Of a stretch of DNA of 64,000 nucleotides, positions 47,601 to 59,045 are shown in pieces; positions within the stretch are counted from its first letter, which is position 1; each line of letters opens with the position of its first letter. Source of the stretch: Phoronis australis (lineage: Eukaryota > Phoronida > Phoronidae); the NCBI GenBank assembly GCA_002633005.1, contig NMRA01000378.1, forward strand, positions 318,165 through 382,164, written 5' to 3'. The notes below the pieces were generated by a model. It worked only from the letters and a program-made list of their open reading frames with translations. It had not been told where the DNA came from and made no database searches. A program made the position numbers and the translations under genes.

Positions 47601-50600
47601 GCAAAAATTTGCATCATTTGCTCATGTTTCTCTCTGCAAAAGGCTGCAAAAATCCAGCACAATTTTTTCGAGAAGGTCGTCGTCTTTTGTTTTGCTCATG
47701 GCCAGTCGGTCCCTGTACACTATGTGCCCACCATTTTGGTCTTGACATGGGCTAGAATGTTTCCTGATACAGGTCTAGAAAGCAATCGGCGGATTTCACT
47801 GAAACTGACTCCGAAATGTGACGACTGTGTGTTTGTATGGGTCAGTGGATTTTCGCTCAGATTTGGTTATTGTGGCATGCCCTAGTAACCGTTCCCTTTC
47901 AGTTTGGGAAATGATGACAGCTGCTAGCTTTGACCAGGCTCCAGAAAATGCTGTGAACGTCATGTCATTTTTGTCTGCCTTTGTATCGCCCAATATTCAC
48001 GATTGTTCTTATTGAAAAGAAGTAGACTGGACCCACTCACCTTTGGATGCCTGATGCTGTTCTTCTTTGTTACATGTTTTATTTCTTTGTTGCAAATATT
48101 GAAAACTGGTTGTTTTTTTCGCCTTGGTGGTTTGGTTTTTGTTTTAAAAGCTGAGGTGCCCTGGTGTGAGTAAATTTTTATTTATTTAGTGACTAACCCG
48201 AATTAGCATCCGGACAGATTGATCGTCTCGTCTGGTTTTCATTTCGATTTTAATGACAAGATGTTTTTGGCATCCAAAATAACAACGTCAAATCATAAAA
48301 AGTATTGAAATTCACTAAAATGCAATATCTACTTACGAATCTGAGGGCAGTGTGGACATTTTAAGGTTGAGTCAGTCTGGTTTATTTAATGTCACATTCT
48401 AGTTTGTTGTGTCTAGTACCTATTGTCATATCTAAGAAACTTTTAATGTTAAACCATTAATAGACAAAGTGACAGCAGAGTGCATATTGAAATCATCAGA
48501 ATAGCTAAGTAACTTTGTTCTTTAACTTTAGTCATGTACTGTAGCTCCAAAGAATTCTCTTCACCGACAATTCTAGCTCATGACACTCCTGTGAGATATT
48601 TACAGTCAAGTAGAGGCACTGCTGATACTGTTGTGAGTGCTGACAGGTATCTGAGCTTGATGTATCTTTTCACCCCCACAGTTCTCCAGCGACCTCGGGC
48701 CGGAGTACAAGATAGAACTGCCCATGACTCCACCCCATGACCTCCAGGACCCGCCATCCCCGGTCATCTCCACGGCAACGTCAGTGGCTCATGAGGAGGC
48801 ATTACCCAAACCTGTTCTGGATGTTCTCAATACTAAAACGAAGATACAGCCCAAACCTGTACAGGCGGCGACCTCTGTGGCTGCCAAGACTAGTAAGAGA
48901 TTTATCTGTAACCTTGGTAACCTGATGTCATAAGAGTTGGGAGTTGCTGTCTTTATACAATTCATGTTTCTGCATGTGTTGTGGGATAAAAAGTGTTGCA
49001 ATGTTATGTATTCGCACAGTGGGGTTAACGCACTTTGATGGTGCTTAAAATATTTGCAAAAATCTGCGAAAATTTAGTGATTGTAAATTCGACAACATTA
49101 TGTGGGCCAAACTTGAATTCATTGTACTTGGAATGGTTAATCTTTAGTGTAAAAATTGCGCAGCTTTGTTCGAAATATATATAAGAAGAACCCAAGATTG
49201 GTTTCTGTTTGCTAGCTTTGTGTACCAAACATATTCAAGTCTCCTCACAAACGTGGAATAACCTTTGAGTTGTTAGTATTGTTGACAATGCCCGCCTTTC
49301 TCATTTTAGAACTATGTTGTTGCACAACCATGTTACAGGTCGTGCTTATTTTCGTGACCAGTTGCTGAGAAAGAGTTTTGATAGGGAACTAAACACAATC
49401 AGCATTATCGGTAACCAACTATGTTATGGTATTTTTTCTAGCTTGAACAAATAAAGATTATGATGACGGGCAAGTTTTCCAAACTTGTAATTCAGTGTTT
49501 GGTTAGATTCTGTACAGTCTGTTTTGGTCCTATCCAACCCCCTCTTTCTCTCAGACGCTCCCCAACTGCATGTCTGTTTTGATCCACTTCAATCTGTCTT
49601 TTCCGTCAGACACTGCCAAACCACTCGTGTTGACTGCTCAAGAGTTTGCCAAGCTGACCGCCCAGGGAATCCTGCGCTTCAACCCGCCCGTGAAGGAAGC
49701 TAAGCCTGGCTCTACTCTACCCTCGTCACATGTAAACCAGTCGGAGGAAGAGGTAGGCGGGGACACGTTAGCAGCAGTGTGTATCTCCCATTGAGCACTG
49801 GCTCCATGTAACCTCACTGGGGTTATTGATTCTGTTTTTTGTCTTTTGATTAGTGGATATGGTTGGGATTGGGTTGCCCCAGCTGCACGTCATTGGAACA
49901 TAAAGAACTATGCATCATGTAGAACAATTGAGTAGTTTGAAAATATCTGGTTGTGATTGGGCAGATTATTAGCATGAGATTATTACAAAAGGTTAGAGGA
50001 AAGGGAAAGTACTCTACACTCGTTCACACTGACATTCAAACGATTTAATTAACTTGTATTACATTTACGTAGATGTTTATGAAAATTCGGTTTTCATACA
50101 GTAAGACATACAAGTGGTTAAAAAGTTACATTGTAATTGTTTAAATCATTTTAAAGATGTATTTGCTGCTCTTTTTTTTAATTTGGGTGGTTTATTTAAC
50201 CATGAAATAAATTCTCTAACAAGTTTACTGATTTCAGAAATTTTTTGGTAATACCCACAAGTGAGCCTACAGGAATAAGTTTCGATAAACCAAAGGTTTT
50301 CGTAATGAAGATTCTGTCTCTTATCGTCAAATTAAAAAGGATCTTTGAATTATTTCATCAAGATTGAATTTTCAGCATCAAATCTTTTTCCACCAAAGTA
50401 TATTCATCGACTCACAATGGCCTGTTTTGGCCAGATGATACTATGCAGGGGAGTACGATTACGGTGCAATATTGAGACAAACGTGCCTTTACACTCTTCA
50501 TAATTCATGTGAGGCCCAGATAATGTTAATTGAAAATTATCTAAAATTCTAAAACCATTATTGCCAGATGCCAGATGCTTAATGAAAAGAACTGTATTGT

Positions 50601-53600
50601 ATGCATATTGTGCAATTGTAATTGTGTGATTGGCTAGTGCCAGTAAAGCCTCTTATTAATTCATTGTTTTATGACATACTTTCTGCACACAGGATGCACA
50701 GCGGACTTGATAGTAGGTCTCCTGTTGGACGTACTATTCATATAACTAGTCATTATAGTGTAATACAGGCAATCAGTCAGGGTATGGCAACTTTAGGCCT
50801 TTCATAGTGACAGTGATGAGAGCGAATTGGGTCATAAACTCACAATGTGACTGTAGTTTTCTGTCTTGACTCAAGAGTTCTACTTATCCATAGCTATACA
50901 GACAGCAAGACAGATTTATTTCATCAATCTTGTTTTTAAAAATAGAGACATATGGTGAAATACGCGAGAGTGTTATTATAGGGTAACATAGAAAAGTCTA
51001 GAAATTGATAATGTCATGTAAAGTTAAGTAGTACAATGTTCTGTGATGAGGTGCATAGTTAAGTGGTAGTTAAGTAGTCTATGGTATGGTACATAGTAGT
51101 TAAGTACTCTATGATGTGGTGCATAGTTAAGTGCTAGTTAAGCACAGTGTCTGACTTTTGTGAGCTGTAATCTGTAAACAGCATTCTTTGCTTCAGACTA
51201 AAGTGTTGAAGAGGCAACAGAGGATGATAAAGAACAGAGAGTCTGCGTGTTTGTCACGACGTAGGAGGAAAGAGGTCAGTACTGGTCCGCAAACATGTTG
51301 ACTTGACTTAGTTGTTGGATGCATATGTGAAGAAAACACCTTGTATGGTTGATCTAACTTTCCTAAACTAGGTCCTTAACACAATTCTGAGTGGAGTTGG
51401 GCCAAGTTAGAGTGATGCACCTTGCCCTGCCCATCTTGTTTAAATTGTGCCATACTCATCGTGTTAAATTTTAATGAAACACCTACAGAGTTCATGTTTA
51501 ACTGGTCTGTATCCACAGTTGTACTGCCACACTGTGGACATTGTGAGAGTTATTTTTTAACTGGTCTGTTTCCACATCTGTAGTGCCACACTGTGGACAT
51601 TGTGAGAGTTACTGTTTAACTGGTCTCTTTCCACAGTACATGCAGAGCCTCGAGGAGCGACTACAGCTGTGCATTACTGAGAACGAGAAACTGAAGGAAG
51701 AAAATGAAATACTCAAAAGGAAGTTACAGACTGTATCCGATGAGGTGAGTTGAGCAATACGGCACAGTGTAAGTTCTTACATATTAGTGACAAGATCATG
51801 ATGCAATATCGTGTCGAGTTGTGTTTAGTTGAAAACGTACAAAACTTTGCTCAATCTCATTTCTATCAGTACAACGTGTGTTGTGCAATTCAAGTTATTG
51901 GTGACTTCTTAAGCTATAGTAGACTTGTGCAGACTTCTGCTGAGGTCAAGTCTAGTCGGAATAAACATACAGTAACCACTGGGATGTATTGATCATGTTG
52001 ATATTCATGGGAATGGATGGCTAGAGTGAAGGAATGACAGAACCATACTTAACTGACAATGAAGGCTCCTACTGACTGGTGTTATAATGTCTCTGTGTTT
52101 ATTGTCCAGAACACCAGACTGCGCCGGTCGTTCAGTCCCAGTTCACTAGCCAAAGCCTCCTGTCTACTTAGCATACTCCTGCTGTTTGGACTCAACCTCT
52201 CAACACTCAGGTAGGTTGCACGATGAAAGCTATTTTAATTGTGGCTGAACACTCTTAACACTGTTGCTAACTTGAAAATTTCCATTTTTATTTTGAACTC
52301 TAGCGTGGTAGGTAGAAGTTAGAATGAATAAAAGACTGGATCAATTCCATGCATGCATTCTAGCACTATGTGTGTTATGTGACCTGCCCTTTATGTAGTT
52401 GACCATTGCTGTGGACATGCTATGTGATCAATCCTACTGTATTTGACCATTACTCTGGACATTGACCAGTCCTAAGTGTAATTGACCATTGCTATGGGCG
52501 TGTAACATGACCAGTCGTAAGTGTAGTTGACAATGGCTATGGGCGTACTATATTACCAGTCTTAAGTGACGTGAAGTACAGTTGACCATTGCTCTGGACA
52601 CGCTATATGACCAGTCCTAGGTGTAGTTGACCGTTGCTCATGGTCATTACCATTCACAAATGTCATCTTTCTCTGCAGTATATTCAAGCAGAGTCCAAAC
52701 GTGTCACCCGTCATTCCACGTCCAGTCGTTCACCATGGACGGTCACTACTCTCATTCAATGAATACGACTCCCCTGTCAACGCGTCCCGCGTCGAAGATG
52801 CTCTGCGTGAGCTCCACCTCAGACGTAACAACAGCCGTGAATTGATGGTCGTTCATGACCTGGACTCCGCGCTCTGTCCAAGTTACTTCAATAAAACAGA
52901 ATCTCTGAGGTGAGTGTTACTGATTGAGGCTCCACACCTCAGGTGTTTCCGCATTCCGAAACGAAAAGTTGTGAATAAAGGCATGAAAGCAGCTGGTTGG
53001 CGTTTTCCCGCAACTTCTCCAATAACTGGTGATGTGATGTTACGCTCATTTCCTTAAAGATGCTGTGTCTCATTAAATTTTGAATATGCAAATGAAGTGC
53101 TAAATACAAATGACCCCAGGTCTTCCAGTGTGCCTGAAACCATCTAAGAACCCGTTACCATTACAATCTCGCGAAAATCTCATTTTGTGAGATTATTTTT
53201 ATGTAAATGAGTTTGGTAACATGACACTGTTAGCCTGATGAAACAAGGCACAGTTTTTATTATTTGTTCATTTCACTATCAAATAAAGGTTGCGTAATAT
53301 TTTGGAATTATTAGGGTTTTCCTTATGTTCACACTTGTTAAGTGTTTCAGTTTTGGCGTTTTCTTTAAAGCCGCATTTTATTTTAAGTGAATTGTTTCTT
53401 TTCTTGATTGTACTATACACATAGTTCTCTAGGATGCCACAAGGTGGTGCTTGCTACACATTTAAATATTTGTGGTTTTAATGAGACATAGCATCTTTAA
53501 AACCCTTGAAGATGTGGTTTTCCTCTGCTCTTCAGTCTACAGTTTTGTCATGGCACTGAATTTATTTGAGTCTTGACTGTGTTGTTGAGATGGGAAGGCG

Positions 53601-56274
53601 CGGACTTAAACCTCTCAAACGAGTTATTGCAAGACATTTGTTGGGGAAATGACCATTTGTTTTGGTTAGATATAATGAAAACAGATTGTTAGGTTTTGCT
53701 AAGCACAGGTGAATAAAGACATTCTTTCTTTATAATTTATTAAAGTGGCGGGCTGGGATTAAGGCACACAGTGTTGTATTAAAATGACCTTGAAGTTTTA
53801 TTGACTTTGCCTTGAACTAACCTCAGTAATAATTGAAAAGTAAAAGAAGTAAAAGAATTTCTTGGTCAAGTTTTGTACAAACAATTATGGTACTGCATCA
53901 AGTTCACATGGTATTCTTCTTTGTGTTGAAAGTTACATATTTGCTGCATGTTTTAAGAGTCCAGTTTTGAATAATGTGATTGTTGACCTTTCACCTTTGA
54001 CCCCGCTTCCTGTTTAGACTAGCCAATGAGCTAAACGGCTGGGTGCTGGGTCACAAGAAGGAGCATATCAAGAAAGTGGAGACTGAGCGGCGCAAGTCCA
54101 AGAAGTCTGGCAGTAAGAGGAGGAGAAAGAGGAAGCATAAGAAACAGTCTGGGGAGGCGGGCCCACGGTGAGGATTGACACTTGAGGGCGGAATCTTTAC
54201 ACTGTCAGGCACTTCAAGATATTACATAAGGCAGAATTTAGGATTTTGTGTTTGCATACTACATCATGAGTGCCATTCTTAACAGAAAGGTCTCTATGCG
54301 TAAATAACACCATGTTGTCATCGACTCATTAGATGTTATCTCTGTGCGTCCGGTATCTGCTGCTGTGTGCCAAAAACCCTTGATGTATATTCGTGAAATT
54401 TTGCAGATGTATGTTCCTTTTGTGGTTGGGAAAGCATGAGCAACTGTTTGGACGAATTGGACTATTGGTGTGCGCCCTAGTGGCAGTTTTATTTTTTTTT
54501 ACGTTTGCCTTAGTGTGTATCTTAATTGCTGTTCCTTAACAAATTTTAATGAAATGTGGCAAGTTGGTATCATTTGAAAAATGATGCCACCTTCATGTTT
54601 TCTAAGGGAATCGACGCATTTTGCGCCACTTACTGGCCATTTTTGTTATCTGCATGTTATTGGATGACCTGGGTCTGCACTCTTGAAGTGTTGGTTGGTT
54701 TACCCAATCAGGTCTGTGTCATCTCATAAGTTAATGAGTCAAAGAACTTGTGTTATTGCTTGACGAGCCAGCATCAGAGTGTTAGAGCCTCTTCACTCCT
54801 CTTCACACTGACCTTGACCCTGTGTACTGTCCCTACAGGAGCCCTGACCAACCCTACCAGATGGCTGTGTTCACAGGCTATGACCAGGCCTACTACAGTC
54901 TACTCAACTCTATCAACAGGAGAAACGACACATTCTATGTTGTCTCATTTAAGAGGGTATGTGCGCAGTGTGTCGCCACATTCTTTTATTCATAGTATCT
55001 TAATAAAATTCCTTTCCCAAATCATCAATTAGACACGCCGACTGCTAAGTAATAACATGTTCTCTGAAGGGCACTCTCAAATGATCCTATGACAGCTGTC
55101 CCAGTAAACGAGCTCCATCAAACAGTGAGAATGCAATTGATGCCAGGTTGTTTTGTTGCACTGTAACTGACACATCAACAAGCTCATTTTGCCATCATGT
55201 TTCTTTTGAGTAGCAATTTCGGGTATATACTGAATCTTATGTCTGGAAATGATGTCAGCAGCTTGCGTAAGAAGGTCACAAGATGTGAATGTAGAGGTCA
55301 TAATATTTGCATAGACTGGTTACAGTATTTGCATACAATCCACGATATTTGCATACAAAGGTTACGACATTGTGAGCTTGCTTATTTAAGTGCAAAGAAC
55401 AGTAAAATAAACATTAAGTTTATCTTCTTGAATATGCTTTACTTTCAGGACCAGCTGTTGCTACCAGCAACAGCACACAATAAAACCATGAGGCCCAGGA
55501 TGTCATTGGTTATGCCTGCCCTCAACTTAAACAGTAAGTCACATGATTGGATGTCTCATCGTATCCACTAGGTGGAGCCCCATTGTCTCACAGTTCCACT
55601 GTGTCACTGCTGTAGCCCGTGTGCAACTCTTCCCAGGTGCTGGGTAGTTGTAATACAGCCAGTGGTGCTGTAGAACTGTGTCCACAATAGCACCTCATTT
55701 TGCCACTGGAATGGAATACACATTGCATTTGAATTCTAACGCAACGACAGGGCAGACTGTTACCTGTCTCAGCCAGCTGGTCAAGTCTTTTCAAACAACA
55801 CACTTCACAGTGACAATAGTGAGTCAGTAGGAAGACAAAAGTGATTCTGGACTCAGATGAATTCAAACTTTACCCCCATCCTCGGTCACAATCGTTTTCG
55901 CTAAAATGCCACCGCCACCCACCGTCAAGGTTTTGCCGTTGACACAACAAGTTATTCATTGGGAGGTGGCTGATACACTCCTGCTAAGTACAGTGTAGTT
56001 ACTATGGTGCTACATGTTGCAAACATGTAATACATGACTGTGGATTTACAGGTTTGGTTAAAAATGAAGTGTGGTTATTATGCCCATCTCGGTCTATATT
56101 ACAGCTACTATGCAGCCTCCTGTTGGCAGCCTGGCCATGATGCAGATAGACTGTGAGGTGATGGACACTAGATTGCTCTACCTGCGTGAGTCGGTGGTAC
56201 CACAGCACATGAGAGACAACACCACTACACAGACCTGGGTCTCGCACAAGTACAAGACTAGGGACCATCCTTGA
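38667..56274 (+). CDS. ATF6: ATF6 (membrane-bound bZIP ER-stress transcription factor), complete, 13 exons, 573 aa
   Basis: ATF6 is a type II ER membrane protein; on ER stress it moves to the Golgi, is cut by S1P and S2P, and its N-terminal bZIP half activates chaperone genes. Exons: 38667-38739, 45358-45449, 46417-46578, 48682-48892, 49610-49752, 51197-51274, 51637-51744, 52110-52210, 52679-52909, 54018-54167, 54839-54956, 55449-55533, 56105-56274. All junctions are GT-AG in phase (1722 nt). Residues 1-227 form an acidic activation region ([18 protein letters not shown]) with a sumoylation-like [10 protein letters not shown] motif. The bZIP runs from 228: [20 protein letters not shown], then leucine heptads. 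The membrane segment is about 303-325. A Site-1-protease-like RSLL lies at 344-347. The luminal domain holds [41 protein letters not shown] and [12 protein letters not shown]. It is shorter than human ATF6 (670 aa). The first intron is 6.6 kb. Confidence 0.96.
40231..40630. mobile_element. hAT-like non-autonomous element with 8 bp target duplication
   Basis: A 400 bp element beginning CAGGCCTTTATCCAGGAT and ending ATCCTGCTTAAAGGCCTG, that is 18 bp inverted ends with about 2-3 mismatches. It is flanked by perfect direct repeats CTCTGTAA at 40223-40230 and 40631-40638. An 8 bp duplication and CAGG ends are hAT hallmarks. No transposase is present; the 153-codon minus-strand frame across it is not recognisable. 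It lies in ATF6 intron 1. Confidence 0.88.
42899..43002. repeat. About 53 bp tandem duplication
   Basis: Two units of tgctgggtcctacc.tggga, cagtgttcttgagaccttagtgtc with few mismatches, in ATF6 intron 1. Confidence 0.9.
46718..46860. repeat. Dispersed repeat, copy B
   Basis: Relative of the repeat at 30128-30270 in the same orientation, located in ATF6 intron 3. Shared blocks include gcgctcgctat....catgcgctgcacac and gagtgcggag. Confidence 0.6.
51045..51145. repeat. Short tandem repeat (agttaagtggtagttaag type)
   Basis: Imperfect units of gtgcatagttaagtg.tagttaagta.tctatg in ATF6 intron 5, ending about 50 bp before exon 6. Confidence 0.75.
51497..51640. repeat. 59 bp minisatellite containing the ATF6 exon 7 acceptor
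   Basis: actggtct starts units at 51501, 51560 and 51619. The third unit provides the true acceptor (ctctttccacag|TAC, exon start 51637). The first unit keeps an intact tatccacag (AG at 51517-51518) and the second has the mutated tttccacat. Units also share cacactgtggacattgtgag. Confidence 0.9.
52395..52650. repeat. About 55-60 bp minisatellite upstream of ATF6 exon 9
   Basis: Four to five imperfect units of tgtagttgaccattgct.tgg, catgctatatgaccagtcctaag. The last unit ends about 30 bp before the exon 9 acceptor, but the acceptor itself (tttctctgcag) is not part of the unit. Confidence 0.85.
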
Positions 56275-56717
56275 CTGGAAATCATCCACGTGTCTCTGTT
56301 GTCTAAGTTGCTATGGCGCTACAGTTCAGATGTGTCGCAACTTTCCATCATGCAAAGCTGGCAACTGTGAAACAGTTTATCTTTAATGTACAGATTGCAT
56401 TCAATTGTTTGTGGAAAAATGTGAGTTGTAGTAGGTTGTCTTTTTGGTTCTTGCCTGTTTGTGCCCTGAATTTTGAACATGGAATTTTATAGCTTAAACA
56501 GACAGTAAGTCTGACCATGAGATGACAAACGTGTTGTATCATAAACACTGTGTAATTGAATTGTTCGTGATGGAATATTCAGAATATTTGTTTTTGGTTT
56601 ACAAGAGGGAACTGGTGCGTTAGAAACTGAAGCCATTATTTGGAACGCAGCACACTACATTCAATTGTTGCATCCTGTGTTAGCAACTTGTGTTTATTGC
56701 CATTTTACAGTGTTTTT

Positions 56718-56723
56718 AATAAA
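56718..56723 (+). terminator. Proximal ATF6 poly(A) signal candidate
   Basis: AATAAA 444 bp after the ATF6 stop codon, followed by GT-rich sequence (tgtgtttttgtgtgtctgtg) at about 56755-56775, a good downstream element. Confidence 0.55.
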
Positions 56724-57759
56724 CATGTAACCTGTAGTTAACACGCATGTAACCTGTGTTTTTGTGTGTCTGTGTTTTTGCGTGTTTGAATGTGTGCGCT
56801 ATCTGTTGTACTTAGACCCCATTGAACAAAGAGAAAACTTAGTTTTAATTTGGATTATAATGAAAACTGCCTGAAGATGGAGTTACTTATTAACGTCCTA
56901 GCGACTGACTTCTAGTCTGCACTTGACATTGTCTTGCTGCATGTTAAGTTAATCTTTTCAAATGTTAGTGTATAGTTATAGTTATGTCCTGATTGATTGT
57001 TGTTGTGTTGGGTTAGGTAACTTACTGAACAACTGTTCATTATTTAAATGTACGAAAAGACTTACGAACGGTGGCTCATTAAGTATTGGGATATTAAGTG
57101 AGCTGTCGGGAAGATGATTTGTGTGTGTTGTTGTGAGGGCATCTTTGTTACTTGTAACAGTTATGGCCTCTTCGTCTTCTGTATGTTGCTAAATGTGTGG
57201 AAATGGGGACCAAAATTGTCGTGTTGTTGTGAAAACTGCAACTATTTACTACAGTGTACGTGTATGTATTTATTCAAGCAATTGATTCACTGTCCTGTGC
57301 CTTTTTGGTGTCTGTTGTGGAGATAACTTTTGAAGCTGCGAGCTCTCCTTCACCTGCCTTTGAATGGTTCAAGATAGGTGTCACTGCATTGCTAATGGCC
57401 GAATTATCACACAGGTACGATGGTGTCAAATTAATCGTGCGGCTATTTATGTAGTAAACTAAACTCAAGACTTTTCGACATATGACCTAGATATGATGAA
57501 AGTATTACTTATCAGTCATCTGTCAATGGTATTGGTACTGTACTCAGTAGACCTGTATTTACGGCAATGAGTATAGTAAAATTAAGTATTGTTTGTTTGT
57601 TGAAAAGGGTAATGTTACCATTCTATATTTTGTTTTTACATCTTTTGTTGCAATGATATTCAAGCGTTGTAATGCGTTGGCTTCAATGACTGTGTATATT
57701 CATGGTATAAAAACATTTCTGGAACTACTGCGTCCAACGTAATTTGTAATAATATAGAC

Positions 57760-58305
57760 TTGAAGAGTACCTTTTGGTCTGCCCCTCAACTAGTTGTGAG
57801 ACGCGAGGTCACAAACATAAAAACCCCAGATACACCAATTTCTGAAGGAAAAGTTGCACAACTGCACAAAAGCAAGGTTTGCAGCTCCACCATTTGCCAA
57901 ACAATGAGTAAAAAATACCTAGTATTGTTTTTGTTCATCTCGATTATTCGAGATTTTCTTCAACCAAAATATAGCATCACTGACTCAATTTTCAAAAAAG
58001 ACAAGAACTATTCTTTGGCCTTATTACTTATTCCAAAACTGCCGACTATGAAGTTTGCCACCCCCATTTCACAACTTGTCATTGCTCAAATTGTTTTATA
58101 TTACTGGCGCACTGCGGTCACTCGACCTAACAACTTATCACTATTCTGCTCTTTTTTACGAGCTAATTACTGCATGATAAGTTGGCATGGCAAAAGGACA
58201 TTTTTCACTCTGATTATTTTTAACATCGTGCACTGTTCATGTGCTGGACTGACCTGCTGTGTAAACCTAACTGGGTTCAAGGCTTTTCATGTATGTCATG
58301 GTTAA
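57760..58305 (+). other. Unrecognised 181-codon open frame in the ATF6-CUTA gap
   Basis: The frame contains hydrophobic stretches (YLVLFLFISIIRDFL, FFTLIIFNIVHCSCAG) but no domain I recognise, no intron signals that would link it to neighbours, and no clear promoter. It would lie in the ATF6 3' UTR if the distal poly(A) site is used. A frame this long can occur by chance in 64 kb of AT-rich DNA, so I do not call it a gene. Confidence 0.15.
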
Positions 58306-58465
58306 TTCATTGATGGTATGAGACATCAGATATTAGTCTCATCAATAGCATTGAACTTATGTGGCAGTGCAGACTGATGGTTTTTGCACAATGTACTGAG
58401 TAATGTATTCTTACATATGTGTTGTACAGTTGTTACCCAGTCATAGGCTACATCAGGGGCTGTGT

Positions 58466-58519
58466 AATAAAAAGGGAGAAACAATAAAATTGTAAAATAT
58501 ATTAACTTATCATTTTATT
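58466..58519. terminator. Convergent distal poly(A) signals of ATF6 (+) and CUTA (-)
   Basis: AATAAA on the plus strand at 58466-58471 and 58483-58488, and on the minus strand at 58514-58519 (tttatt). If used, ATF6 would have a 2.2 kb 3' UTR and CUTA one of about 0.55 kb, and their transcripts would end almost on top of each other. Confidence 0.45.
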
Positions 58520-59045
58520 ATTTTGGACAAAGACTTTTGCCAATTTTTTTTCTTTTTCACTAAATTCTAACACTGTTCCGAATGTCAAAAATTTCTTAGA
58601 ATCACCGTCTTAATATCTGTCACGATATAGTTTTTAAAAATCATAGAGCATTTATTTGGTGTTAGTTATCTTTTACAAAAAATTAAATTACACGAGTCGG
58701 CCGTATTGTGTTCTAGATATTACAGTACTATTTATAACACACTCTCCACATGGACCACAGAATACATAACTATACATTATATACATAGGTGTATGTACAG
58801 ATTATAGACTGGCTTAGAAAAGAGGCTAAAAGCTTGCACCACTACACTGGCAAAAAAGGATAACAAAACCACAGAACCTTAAAAAATAATAAAAAACGAT
58901 CTTGTAAACTTGCACAAGTGTGCACAAATACATAAAACAAAATAAAAGATAATGAATGTCGTAAAACTTGTCATTGTAAACTCTAGTCACTGATGAAGCA
59001 ACACCTTGTCAAGACTCGTCTTTGCATCAACCACAGTATTGTTGG

